From positions 1 through 64,000 of the forward strand of contig NZ_BILX01000033.1 in the NCBI RefSeq assembly GCF_004000785.1: a stretch of 64,000 nt of DNA, written 5' to 3'. Numbering within the stretch: the stretch's first letter is position 1; each line of letters opens with the position of its first letter. Below, piece after piece: positions 33,022 to 40,528 of the stretch. The position numbers and the translations under genes are program-made. Below the pieces are notes generated by a model. That model did no database searches, was not told the DNA's origin, and saw nothing but the letters and a program-made list of their open reading frames with translations. This DNA comes from Paenibacillus ehimensis NBRC 15659. Its GTDB lineage: Bacteria; Bacillota; Bacilli; Paenibacillales; NBRC-103111.

Positions 33022-33064
33022 TGTGATCTTTGTAACATGCAGCGCTTCGCCCGACGTGTATAGT
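33022..33064 (+). promoter_or_regulatory. Possible Fnr-dependent promoter of the mobA-like gene
   Basis: TGTGATCTTTGTAACA (33022-33037) matches TGTGA-N6-TCACA at nine of ten positions. TATAGT (33059-33064) places its centre about 41.5 bases upstream of the likely start, again class II spacing. Confidence 0.55.
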
Positions 33065-33104
33065 GAAGATAAGAATCACATTACATGGGGGAAGTGAAAA
33101 CGTT

Positions 33105-33737
33105 ATGATGACCGGAGTGCTATTGGCGGGCGGTCACCCGCGGCGGATTGAAGGACGGCCCGCGGAACTGTTGGTATTGGCTGGTGAAACGGTCGTAGCG
33201 AAGCAAATCCGCGAAATGCTCACGATCTGCGGAGAAGTCATTATCGTAACGAACGAGCCCAAAATTTTTCTGGAACATGTCCCCCGGTCCGTACGCATCA
33301 TTACGGATTTTTACCCGGGCCGCGGACCTCTCGGCGGGCTTCATGCGGCGCTCACCCTGTCCAGATACCCGGAGCTCTGGGTAACCGGCGGGGCCATGCC
33401 GTTCATTTCGGCAAGAGCAGCCTCTTTTCTGGCGGAGCACCGGAGCGTCTTCGGCTACGATGCCGTGCTGCCGGAGGTATCGGGACGTCCCGAGCCTTTG
33501 CATGGCATATACCGCCAAAGCTGTCTCGCAGCATTGACGCCGCTGCTGGAATCGGGAAGCGACGTACAGCCGGGCTGGATGACGTTCCTGCGCAAGCTTC
33601 GTTGGGGCTGCGTCGAAGCGGATATGCTGCGCAAGCAAAACTTGGGGGATGCTTTTACATTTCGGATTAAAACCGAAAAGCAGTATTCGGAAGCGGTTTC
33701 GCGGGCGCAGGCCCAGGTCCGAAGCGTATATCGGTAA
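33105..33737 (+). CDS. MobA-like nucleotidyltransferase, degenerate active site
   Basis: 210 residues resembling molybdenum cofactor guanylyltransferase MobA. It opens M-M-T-G-V-L-L-A-G-G as MobA does and keeps P-G-R-G-P-L-G-G-L-H-A-A-L (about residues 78-90) and P-L-H-G-I-Y. However, the nucleotide-binding loop G-G-x-S-x-R-M-G-x-x-K reads G-G-H-P-R-R-I-E-G-R, and the metal-binding C-D-M-P reads G-A-M-P. It could be an altered or inactive relative. GGGGGAAGTGAAAACGTT precedes the ATG. A probable Fnr site upstream fits a role near anaerobic nitrate respiration, which needs molybdopterin. Confidence 0.65.
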   Translation: MMTGVLLAGGHPRRIEGRPAELLVLAGETVVAKQIREMLTICGEVIIVTNEPKIFLEHVPRSVRIITDFYPGRGPLGGLHAALTLSRYPELWVTGGAMPFISARAASFLAEHRSVFGYDAVLPEVSGRPEPLHGIYRQSCLAALTPLLESGSDVQPGWMTFLRKLRWGCVEADMLRKQNLGDAFTFRIKTEKQYSEAVSRAQAQVRSVYR

Positions 33738-33856
33738 CAAAGGGGCGGGAGCTTTTCCGCCTTTTTATTTTTCCAGGGTCGTGCTGAAAGTCTGGAAGCG
33801 AAAAACAAGTATAGAAACAGCGGCGGATTACGATGCTAAGCTTGAGGTGATGGCTC

Positions 33857-34390
33857 ATGAATCGGGCGTTATGGACGTCCCTTGCCGCTATAGGTACGGC
33901 ACAAGCGCTGAAAATACCCGACCGGATCCGTCAGAGCGGCGGCCGTTTCGAGTGGCTGGATCTGTTTCGAACCGGGGGCATGCCGAGCTCGCATTCGGCT
34001 GGGGTCGTTTCGCTTGCGACTTATATCGGGCTTAAGAAGGGTCCTTCCTCCATTTCGTTCTCGCTTGCTGCCGTATTGAGTCTGATCGTAATGTACGACG
34101 CCATGGGGATTCGCCGTCATGCCGGTATGATCGCTTCGGAGGTAAACCAGTTGGAGGATGTGCTCGTTAAATTAACGGAGCAGCATCCTCGTCATGTGCA
34201 TCAGAAAGACAAAGAGCTGGAGGAACGATTGGGTCATCTGCCGGAAGAGGTGTTGGGAGGGGCAGCCGTCGGGGCGGCAATCGGCTGGCTCAGCTATATG
34301 ATGGAGTTCCCCAAGCACCGCCCGGGGAATGCTTGGGCCTCTTTTATACGGAAATCGTTGTACACGCTGGGCTCTCGTATGGTTCCATAA
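33857..34390 (+). CDS. Divergent PAP2-family membrane protein (YuiD-like)
   Basis: 177 residues. The motif G-G-M-P-S-S-H-S-A-G-V (about residues 40-50) and Y-D-A-M-G-I-R-R-H-A-G (about 79-89) are the two phosphatase signatures of the divergent PAP2 (DUF212) family. Membrane helices lie around 1-20, 45-80 and 135-150. Such proteins are predicted to dephosphorylate lipid phosphates, but substrates are unknown. GAGGTG precedes the ATG. The 3' end overlaps the convergent kinase gene by 47 bases. Confidence 0.82.
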   Translation: MNRALWTSLAAIGTAQALKIPDRIRQSGGRFEWLDLFRTGGMPSSHSAGVVSLATYIGLKKGPSSISFSLAAVLSLIVMYDAMGIRRHAGMIASEVNQLEDVLVKLTEQHPRHVHQKDKELEERLGHLPEEVLGGAAVGAAIGWLSYMMEFPKHRPGNAWASFIRKSLYTLGSRMVP

Positions 34391-35984
34391 GATCGTTTGT
34401 CCCGGACGTCGGCAAAGTAATCGTAAATTTGGTGCCTTCGTCCGGCACGCTCTCTACTTCTATGGTCCCTTCATGATCCTGAACGATTTTATGGCAGATG
34501 GATAAGCCCAGACCCGTTCCGGAATCTTTGGTCGTATAGAACGGGATAAAAATTTTATCCAGCTCCGACTCGGGGATGCCTTTGCCGGTATCGGAAATTT
34601 CAATCACAGCGTCGGACCCGGCGGCAAACAGCCGGATTCGGACGATGCCTTGTTCGGGCATGGCTTCAAAGGCGTTTTTCACCAGATTCAACAGCAGCTG
34701 AAGCATTTTATCTTGATCCATCAGCATTTGAATATCCCGATCTTCGTGTTCGAACCTTATTTGGTGTCCGAGTCTCGTCGTCTCCGAATCGAGAAGCGAG
34801 AGAACCCGGTAAATACAGCCTTGAATCGATTGAATTTTATACTGGGTGACGTGCGGCTTGGAAAATTGCAAAAATTCGGCGGTCAGCATGCTCATCCGGT
34901 TAATTTCGTCCATAATCAGCTCATACCAAGGCTCAATGTTGTAATCCCCGGCTTTGGACAACTGCAGAAACCCCTTGATCGTCGTCAGCGGATTGCGGAT
35001 TTCGTGCGCCATGCCCGAAGCCAGCTCGCCGACGACGCGCAGCTTCTCCGACCGCAGCATATGCTCCTCGCGTTTCAGCCAGCTTTCCCGCTTCATCATA
35101 TACAGCCCGTGCTCGGCGACGACGATCAGATCGTCCTTGCTCACCCCGTCCCGCGAATAGCAGGCCATGCCGAAATTGATCTCGATGCCGGTCAGCTTGG
35201 GAAATTCGGAAGCAAGCAGTTGCGTGACGGCATTGACCGTCTGCTGCATATCGTCCGATCGGAGTACGATCGCAAATTCGTCTCCCCCATAGCGGCATAT
35301 CAACAAAGCGTCGGGAAACATGATGCGCAGCAGTTCGGCCGCTTGTCTTAAAATTTTGTTAACGCCCTGAAAACCGTTTGTCGTGTTCAGCGATTTGAGA
35401 TCCTTGCAGTCGATCAGCACGAGGATGACCGGCTCTTTTTGTTTAACGAGCTGCTCCATTTGTTTATGAAATTCCTGAAAATTATATAGGCCTGTTAGCG
35501 AATCGTGAGTACTCAGATGCTTCTTCTCCTTGGTAAGCAGCTGTTTCTGCTGCTCGATATCATAAATGTATTTGCGGAACATAAAAGCAAGCAGCAGGCA
35601 GGTTCCCGCCGTAAACACGACTTCGATCAGCGTGCTCCAGCTAAAGGAGCGGCCGGCCATCGAAATGAAGATATAAGCTAGCGTCAGGGCCGCATTGGCG
35701 CTGACCGCATAGCGAAAAGGACCTGTCCCGTAAAACAGCTTGCACATATGCAGCAAATAAAGCGGAAAGCACCAGTCGCTCAAGCTTGCCGCATGGAGCG
35801 CGACGAGAAGACCGAGTTGGACGGCAAGCTGCGCCGATATGAACGTGTGAACGGAACGGATATGCGTGAATGCGTAGCCAAGGGATGCGAGAACGAGCAG
35901 CAGCGGACTTGAGGTTTGATCGTGATAGAGGGAGGAAGCGCAAACCAAACCGGTATAAATGAGGAAGATCCAGCTACCTTTCAT
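34344..35984 (-). CDS. Membrane sensor with fused GGDEF and histidine kinase domains
   Basis: 546 residues. Five or six membrane helices occupy about residues 5-135, then a short coiled coil, a GGDEF domain (about 155-305, with intact R-Y-G-G-D-E-F at about 231), and a full histidine kinase: H box M-A-H-E-I-R-N-P (His at about 326), N box N-L-V-K-N-A-F-E-A-M, G1 D-T-G-K-G-I, F box and G2 G-T-G-L-G-L. The kinase part is KinA/KinB-like. A diguanylate cyclase domain between the membrane part and the kinase is unusual. No response-regulator gene is adjacent, so it may feed a phosphorelay. Confidence 0.87.
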   Translation of the reverse strand: MKGSWIFLIYTGLVCASSLYHDQTSSPLLLVLASLGYAFTHIRSVHTFISAQLAVQLGLLVALHAASLSDWCFPLYLLHMCKLFYGTGPFRYAVSANAALTLAYIFISMAGRSFSWSTLIEVVFTAGTCLLLAFMFRKYIYDIEQQKQLLTKEKKHLSTHDSLTGLYNFQEFHKQMEQLVKQKEPVILVLIDCKDLKSLNTTNGFQGVNKILRQAAELLRIMFPDALLICRYGGDEFAIVLRSDDMQQTVNAVTQLLASEFPKLTGIEINFGMACYSRDGVSKDDLIVVAEHGLYMMKRESWLKREEHMLRSEKLRVVGELASGMAHEIRNPLTTIKGFLQLSKAGDYNIEPWYELIMDEINRMSMLTAEFLQFSKPHVTQYKIQSIQGCIYRVLSLLDSETTRLGHQIRFEHEDRDIQMLMDQDKMLQLLLNLVKNAFEAMPEQGIVRIRLFAAGSDAVIEISDTGKGIPESELDKIFIPFYTTKDSGTGLGLSICHKIVQDHEGTIEVESVPDEGTKFTITLPTSGTNDLMEPYESPACTTISV

Positions 35985-36100
35985 ATTGGAACTCCAACTC
36001 CCGACTGATCCGTAGATTTTATTAGTACTAAAAGAAATTCTGTATTGGAGGAGGAATTCCTGCTTGAACTCCCAAATTCAGTAAAAACTTTTTTTGGAGG

Positions 36101-36133
36101 TTAAAAAAGAAAACCAAGCGGAATGCCGCTTGG
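36101..36133 (-). terminator. Rho-independent terminator of the DUF3892 gene
   Basis: On the minus strand CCAAGCGG-CATT-CCGCTTGG is followed by TTTTCTTTTTT. Confidence 0.85.
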
Positions 36134-36153
36134 GCTGCGCTTGGTTCTCCGGT

Positions 36154-36387
36154 TTAAAATCCGGGCAGGTTATCGAGGTTGTTGCTTGGGTCTCCGTCGG
36201 CGTTGGAACGCAAATGCTCGTCCCCGTCTCTTCCGCGGAATACGTTCACGTTCTCAAGCTGCCCGTTCTTGGCGAGCTGCTGCGCTTCCAAGTAATCGAC
36301 CACCTGGCCGGAAGACAGCTTCAATTCGACGATGTCTCCGTCGCCGTTTTTGCGTACGGCTACGACTTGCTGTTTGTTTGGTTCCAT
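36154..36387 (-). CDS. DUF3892 family small protein
   Basis: 77 residues. The pattern V-V-A-V-R-K-N-G-D-G-D-I-V-E-L-K-L-S-S-G-Q-V-V-D-Y, then N-V-F-R-G-R-D-G-D-E-H-L-R-S-N-A-D-G-D-P, is the DUF3892 family, common in Bacillales. It looks like a small beta-rich protein; function unknown. GGAGGCGATTCCGC precedes the ATG. Strong terminator 20 bases after the stop. Confidence 0.75.
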   Translation of the reverse strand: MEPNKQQVVAVRKNGDGDIVELKLSSGQVVDYLEAQQLAKNGQLENVNVFRGRDGDEHLRSNADGDPSNNLDNLPGF

Positions 36388-36431
36388 GCGGAATCGCCTC
36401 CACGGACTATCATGCGCCGGATGGAGACATT

Positions 36432-37175
36432 TTATGCTTCGAACGTATAGGTTTTGAACTGCTCGATAAACGTCATATCACCCGTTTTGCCGATGAACTG
36501 CGGCATATCGTCGCCATAATGCATCAGCAGCGTCTTTTGCTGAATCGGCTTCGGCAGGGTAAGCAGCTCGTCCAAGCTGGCGTGAACGAGGCCGGGGGAG
36601 AACAGCTGGCAGTCATGCAAAAAAGCGGTGCAGCCCTTATGGTGAAGCTCGTGCAGCAGCGGCCCGTTGAACCGGGTATCGGCGCTGAAGAAAATTTTGC
36701 CGTTAAGCAGGACCGAATAGCATGGTTTGCCCGGAATATGATCGGCCGGGAGAAGTTCGACCGTCAGACCGGGATGGACGGCTGTCGGCGTATGCTCGTC
36801 AAGTGCAACGACATCGAAGTAATGGTTAAGGGTCGTAACGTTCTCTGCAAGATTCTCCAGTCCGCCGCGCAGCGATTGCTCCCAGAGGACCGTTTCCAGA
36901 TCGGAGGATACGAGCAGCGGTATCTTTCTTTTAAAAGCATACATATAGCGAAAGGCGAGCTCTTCGAGTCCTCCTACATGGTCCGCGTGAATGTGGGAGA
37001 TGAGCACCGCATCGATTTCATCCAGCGAGACGCCGAGCTCGTGCAGAGCTCTTGGCGCGGTATAACCGCAGTCGATTAACAGCGTGAAGCCGCCGGCATA
37101 AACCAAGGCATTATTATTATAGTACGTTTTCGCAAAAGCGCTTCCCGTACCTATCATTTGAATTTGCAGACTCAC
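36432..37175 (-). CDS. Metallo-beta-lactamase-fold hydrolase (RNase Z-like)
   Basis: 247 residues. The zinc motif S-H-I-H-A-D-H-V-G-G (H-x-H-x-D-H, about residues 59-68) is intact, with later His ligands in L-P-A-D-H and L-M-H-Y-G-D-D, and the metal-bridging Asp in F-F-S-A-D-T-R. The opening I-G-T-G-S-A-F resembles RNase Z and related hydrolases, but the exosite arm is absent. It probably acts on a phosphodiester or lactone; the substrate is unknown. It lies divergently from the SOS-controlled gene at 37363. Confidence 0.83.
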   Translation of the reverse strand: MSLQIQMIGTGSAFAKTYYNNNALVYAGGFTLLIDCGYTAPRALHELGVSLDEIDAVLISHIHADHVGGLEELAFRYMYAFKRKIPLLVSSDLETVLWEQSLRGGLENLAENVTTLNHYFDVVALDEHTPTAVHPGLTVELLPADHIPGKPCYSVLLNGKIFFSADTRFNGPLLHELHHKGCTAFLHDCQLFSPGLVHASLDELLTLPKPIQQKTLLMHYGDDMPQFIGKTGDMTFIEQFKTYTFEA

Positions 37176-37294
37176 TTGGTTCCTCCGCTCATTAGGCTTC
37201 CAGCCGGATATGCTTTTAAATTTAACATGGTTATCTTACACGATTCAAGATGGGTTTGTCACATTTTGGGTAAATTTAATACATCTTCGCCCTC

Positions 37295-37323
37295 TTGTAA
37301 CGGGAACAAATGTTCTATATAAT
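37295..37323 (+). promoter_or_regulatory. SOS promoter with LexA (DinR) box
   Basis: TTGTAA (37295-37300), a 17-base spacer and TATAAT (37318-37323). GGAACAAATGTTCT (37303-37316) lies in the spacer. Its GAAC-AAAT-GTTC core equals that of the box at 21884, so this gene should belong to the same regulon. Confidence 0.72.
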
Positions 37324-37362
37324 AAATTCAAATCTTTATGTCAATCCGGCAGGTGAGGGAAC

Positions 37363-37710
37363 ATGCGGAATACGACAGTGGAACCATGGGTGCATCAGTA
37401 TGTCGTCACGCTTTATTTGCTTAAGGCGCTTGAACGCGACCGGAGGCATGCCGAAGCGATGAAGCTATCCAGAATATGGGGAGGTTTTTTCGAACGGCTG
37501 CTGCTACGGGCCGAGCGGGAGCATAATCAGGTGAAGCAGCGACTGCGCCGGAGCGGCTGCCGCATCGTTCTGGAGGAAATGACCCCGGAGCGTCACTACC
37601 ATGTCATGTATGTATTCCAAGGCTACGAGTTTCATTGCTCGATGATGCCTGTCGTCCTGAAGGGCAAATGCGAAGAAAAGCTGCAGGAGCTCCTCGGGAG
37701 CGTTAGCTGA
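37363..37710 (+). CDS. Hypothetical SOS-controlled protein (115 aa)
   Basis: 115 residues, basic and helical. H-Q-Y-V-V-T-L-Y-L-L-K-A-L and R-I-W-G-G-F-F-E-R-L-L form the N-terminal helices, followed by E-M-T-P-E-R-H-Y-H-V-M-Y-V-F-Q-G-Y and a C-S-M-M-P strand pair. No family recognised. GCAGGTGAGGGAAC precedes the ATG. The promoter carries a LexA box, so expression is expected on DNA damage; it could be a checkpoint, division-inhibitor or repair accessory protein. It stands alone. The following 37711-37943 stretch has no further gene that I can support. Confidence 0.65.
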   Translation: MRNTTVEPWVHQYVVTLYLLKALERDRRHAEAMKLSRIWGGFFERLLLRAEREHNQVKQRLRRSGCRIVLEEMTPERHYHVMYVFQGYEFHCSMMPVVLKGKCEEKLQELLGSVS

Positions 37711-37943
37711 AATTTCCCGGGCAAGCGCATGAATCGTCACGGCTCGCCTTGTGGGAGCATCGTTCGACAATGGCGGCTTTGTTGGCATATTTTGTATAGG
37801 AAATGGAAAAAAATCTTCTTCACACACAACATCTAGAGTGGCACTTGAAAAAAGCTGAAAGTTTTCTGGACGAAGCGCGCAACTCTTACCGCGCTATGGA
37901 GTATAAGATAGCAGAACGAAGAACATGATGGAGGTTGCTGGAA

Positions 37944-38558
37944 ATGAAGGTGCCGCGATTGCTGACGCTGGTGCTGTCGCTTTCCTTATTCGGAACAGCG
38001 GGAGCGTTCGCCAGCTCCATGTGGGGCGATTTCGAAGGTTTTCCGAAAGTAAAGTTGATGATCAATAATGCGGAAAAGCCGTTCAAAGACGGTGAAACTC
38101 CCGCTTTTGTCGCGAAGGGAAGCGCCGTATTCCCCGTTCGTGTGTTGTCCGAATCTTTGCAGGCGCTCGTGAAATGGGATGACGCTGCGAAGACCGTTTC
38201 CATTCATAAGCCGAACGTACATATGTTTGTTGCGAAGAAGGTCAATGACGACTATTCGATCAAACAGCCGTTCGGCGGCGTGAAGAAGGGCGACCGTCTC
38301 GACTTTGCCGTGTTTGCGCAAGTGGACAGCTTGACGACGCCAATCTCTTCTTTTAAAATCTCGATCCATGCTCCGAACGGGGAGCAAGTGGCGGTCCATG
38401 AGAAAGCCGTCAACGGCCAGAAGGAAAGCTTCTGGTATCCGTGGCCGTTTAACGTCACATTCGCCGAATCCGGTAATTATGTCGTGAAGTTCTCAATCAA
38501 ACCGGACGAGCGCAGCGATTACACGGTCGTCTCGGAAAAGGTGATCGCATCCGAATAA
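37944..38558 (+). CDS. Secreted protein with copper-amine-oxidase-N-like domain
   Basis: 204 residues from ATG 37944, after GATGGAGG. A signal peptide (K-V-P-R-L-L-T-L-V-L-S-L-S-L-F) ends near A-F-A. Residues about 30-100 look like the copper amine oxidase N-terminal (stalk) domain found in many Paenibacillus exported proteins: F-P-V-R-V-L-S-E-S-L-Q-A-L-V-K-W-D-D-A-A-K-T-V. The rest (about 105-204) is a beta-sandwich. It probably sits in the wall or is released. Function unknown. Confidence 0.75.
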   Translation: MKVPRLLTLVLSLSLFGTAGAFASSMWGDFEGFPKVKLMINNAEKPFKDGETPAFVAKGSAVFPVRVLSESLQALVKWDDAAKTVSIHKPNVHMFVAKKVNDDYSIKQPFGGVKKGDRLDFAVFAQVDSLTTPISSFKISIHAPNGEQVAVHEKAVNGQKESFWYPWPFNVTFAESGNYVVKFSIKPDERSDYTVVSEKVIASE

Positions 38559-38658
38559 GGCCGGCGGACGGTTGGCGGACCCCGGTTCATTGACTTCGTC
38601 TTATCGTGCGTGGTACGATACGGGAGAACATTAAATTAAGATGAAATGAGGTTTTCCC

Positions 38659-38958
38659 ATGAGCGATCACATTCATGACGCTTCCTGCGATCACGATCAT
38701 AATCATGAGGACGATATCTTTATCGTGACCGACCAAGACGGAGTCGAGCATGAGATGGTGATGGTATACACTTTCGAAGCTAACGACCGGGCCTATGCGG
38801 TACTTCTCGATCGTAACGATATGGAGGCGGACGGCGTTATTTTCCGGATAGACGAAGAGGACGGCGAAGCTTTTCTTGCGAGCATTGAAGACGAAGAAGA
38901 GTGGGATCGCGTTGTTCAAATCTACAATGAAATTGTGGAAGAACAAGAGCAGCAATAA
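38659..38958 (+). CDS. DUF1292 family protein (YrzB-like)
   Basis: 99 residues. A His/Asp-rich start (H-D-A-S-C-D-H-D-H-N-H-E) could bind metal. The body matches DUF1292: D-D-I-F-I-V-T-D-Q-D-G-V-E-H-E, F-E-A-N-D-R-A-Y-A-V-L and V-I-F-R-I-D-E-E-D-G. Very acidic. Function unknown. ATG 38659 follows GATGAAATGAGG. The terminator at 38969 ends the transcript. Confidence 0.8.
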   Translation: MSDHIHDASCDHDHNHEDDIFIVTDQDGVEHEMVMVYTFEANDRAYAVLLDRNDMEADGVIFRIDEEDGEAFLASIEDEEEWDRVVQIYNEIVEEQEQQ

Positions 38959-38968
38959 CGAATGCCGT

Positions 38969-39003
38969 AAAAAACCTTTCTTGCTTGCAAGAAAGGTTTT
39001 TCG
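38969..39003 (+). terminator. Rho-independent terminator
   Basis: AAAAACCTTTCTTGC and the complementary AAGAAAGGTTTTT close a tight loop and end in a T run after the DUF1292 gene. Confidence 0.88.
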
Positions 39004-39042
39004 TGTTTTTTCAGCGGCTGCGACGGGCAGGGGAAAGAGTCG

Positions 39043-39080
39043 AAAAGACCGTTTCTGCCAAAGGCTGAAAACGGTCTTTT
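39043..39080. terminator. Bidirectional terminator
   Basis: AAAAGACCGTTT and AAACGGTCTTTT pair around 13 bases. It lies eight bases beyond the stop of the minus-strand gene at 39088 and can serve both strands. Confidence 0.75.
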
Positions 39081-39087
39081 GGGACGT

Positions 39088-39507
39088 CTATTTACGCGGA
39101 TTGAAGTACATGGTTCGTCCGTTGAATAAATGCAGTTCCGCTTTCCATAGCTTGGCGAGATACTTGCAAAATTCGTTGCCCTTGGCTTTGTCGCCGTGCG
39201 TGGCATCCTCGGGAAGAACAAACTGGACGTAGTGTCTTTGCGTCTCGCCTGACGTCTCCGATCCGACTCCTGCCACAATATATTTGTAGCGCGGGCTTGT
39301 TGCTTTTAAATAAAACCACTTGCCTTCCCCTTCGGGTTTCGTTTGAATCTCATACGGAAATCCGGCTTCGTCGTATTCCCAATTGAGCTGTTTGCCGGTC
39401 AGCGCAAGCTGCTCGCGGTAATGCTCCAGCTGGGCCTTCAACTCATCTAACGTCAGGGAGGAAACGGCGGACCCTTCGACGAACTTGATATAAGCGCTTT
39501 GCGCCAT
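39088..39507 (-). CDS. Conserved hypothetical protein (DUF1885-like)
   Basis: 139 residues. A-Y-I-K-F-V-E-G-S-A-V near the start, H-Y-R-E-Q-L-A-L-T-G-K-Q-L-N-W, F-P-Y-E-I, Y-K-Y-I-V-A-G-V-G and E-L-H-L-F-N-G-R-T-M-Y-F near the end fit the DUF1885 proteins of Bacillales. The family is assigned from memory of its pattern, so it is moderately sure. A small mixed alpha/beta cytosolic protein; function unknown. Confidence 0.65.
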   Translation of the reverse strand: MAQSAYIKFVEGSAVSSLTLDELKAQLEHYREQLALTGKQLNWEYDEAGFPYEIQTKPEGEGKWFYLKATSPRYKYIVAGVGSETSGETQRHYVQFVLPEDATHGDKAKGNEFCKYLAKLWKAELHLFNGRTMYFNPRK

Positions 39508-39644
39508 GATGAATGCACCTGCCTATACATATGGACTGGAACGATTTTCTTGTTTGAAGTACCATGAACATCATAGCATTAAGAAAAATCAAATACAATA
39601 CTTGTTCCGGCAGCGTTAAACGGGCAGGGAAGAGGGAGAGAGAG

Positions 39645-40487
39645 ATGACAGACAGAAGATTTGAAGGGTACTTGCTGGTCACGGATATGGATGGAACGCT
39701 GCTTGACAGCGCCAAGCAAATCAGCGGGGAAAATCGCGCCGCCATCGAACGGTTTACGGGCATGGGCGGCCGGTTCACGCTTGCAACGGGGCGGATTGCC
39801 GGCTCGGTCCGGCCCTTCGTGGAGCAGTTGCCCGTGAATGCGCCGGCCATTCTGTACAACGGAGCGGTCATTCACGATTTCAGCCGCGGAGAGGCCATCT
39901 GGGAACGGACGCTGCCTGCCTCGGCTAAAGAAGCGGCGGGGCGCGTTCTTGAGCGTTTTCCCGGCATCGGCGCGGAATTGTATGTGCGCGGAGGAGCGGC
40001 GCCCTATGTACTGCAGGAGAATGAGGCGACGGAGCGTCACCGGGCCGTGGAAAAATTTCCGCTGCAGCGGCTGAATTCGTACAACGACGTCTCCGAGCCG
40101 TGGATCAAGCTGCTGTTTGCCTGGGAGCCGTCGCGACTCGATGAAGCCGTACACGAGATCGTGCGGCTGACGTCAGGGACGGGGGTCGTCTGGGTTCGTT
40201 CGGACGATAAATATTTCGAGATGCTGCCCCCGGAAGCGACGAAGGGGCATGCGCTGGAACGGCTTGCGGCAGAGCTGGGCATCCCGATGGAGCGCTGCAT
40301 TGCGCTTGGAGATCATCTCAACGACCTGGAGATGATACGCCGTGCAGGCATCGGTATCGCCGTCGCCAATGCGCATCCGGAGCTTCTGGGCGCTGCCAAG
40401 CGCCACGGCAAGCACCATAACGAGCATGCGATAGCCGACGCGATCGAATGGCTGGAGGACCAAACCCGGCAGGGGACGTTGGGGTAA
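39645..40487 (+). CDS. HAD-superfamily phosphatase, Cof type
   Basis: 280 residues. HAD motif I D-M-D-G-T-L-L-D (about residues 14-21), motif II T-L-A-T-G-R (about 52-57), the conserved Lys in W-I-K-L-L and motif IV G-D-H-L-N-D-L-E-M (about 222-230) are all intact. The C2-type cap domain lies between motifs II and III, as in Cof/YwpJ sugar-phosphate phosphatases. The start is ATG 39645, after GAAGAGGGAGAGAGAG. It acts in the cytosol; the substrate is unknown. Confidence 0.87.
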   Translation: MTDRRFEGYLLVTDMDGTLLDSAKQISGENRAAIERFTGMGGRFTLATGRIAGSVRPFVEQLPVNAPAILYNGAVIHDFSRGEAIWERTLPASAKEAAGRVLERFPGIGAELYVRGGAAPYVLQENEATERHRAVEKFPLQRLNSYNDVSEPWIKLLFAWEPSRLDEAVHEIVRLTSGTGVVWVRSDDKYFEMLPPEATKGHALERLAAELGIPMERCIALGDHLNDLEMIRRAGIGIAVANAHPELLGAAKRHGKHHNEHAIADAIEWLEDQTRQGTLG

Positions 40488-40494
40488 AATGGAA

Positions 40495-40528
40495 AAGCTT
40501 CTCCAGAGGAGAAGCTTGAATTTTTTTT
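40495..40528 (+). terminator. Rho-independent terminator between convergent genes
   Basis: AAGCTTCTCC-AGA-GGAGAAGCTT followed by GAATTTTTTTT. It ends the HAD gene and lies immediately before the stop of the convergent speA gene. Confidence 0.87.
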
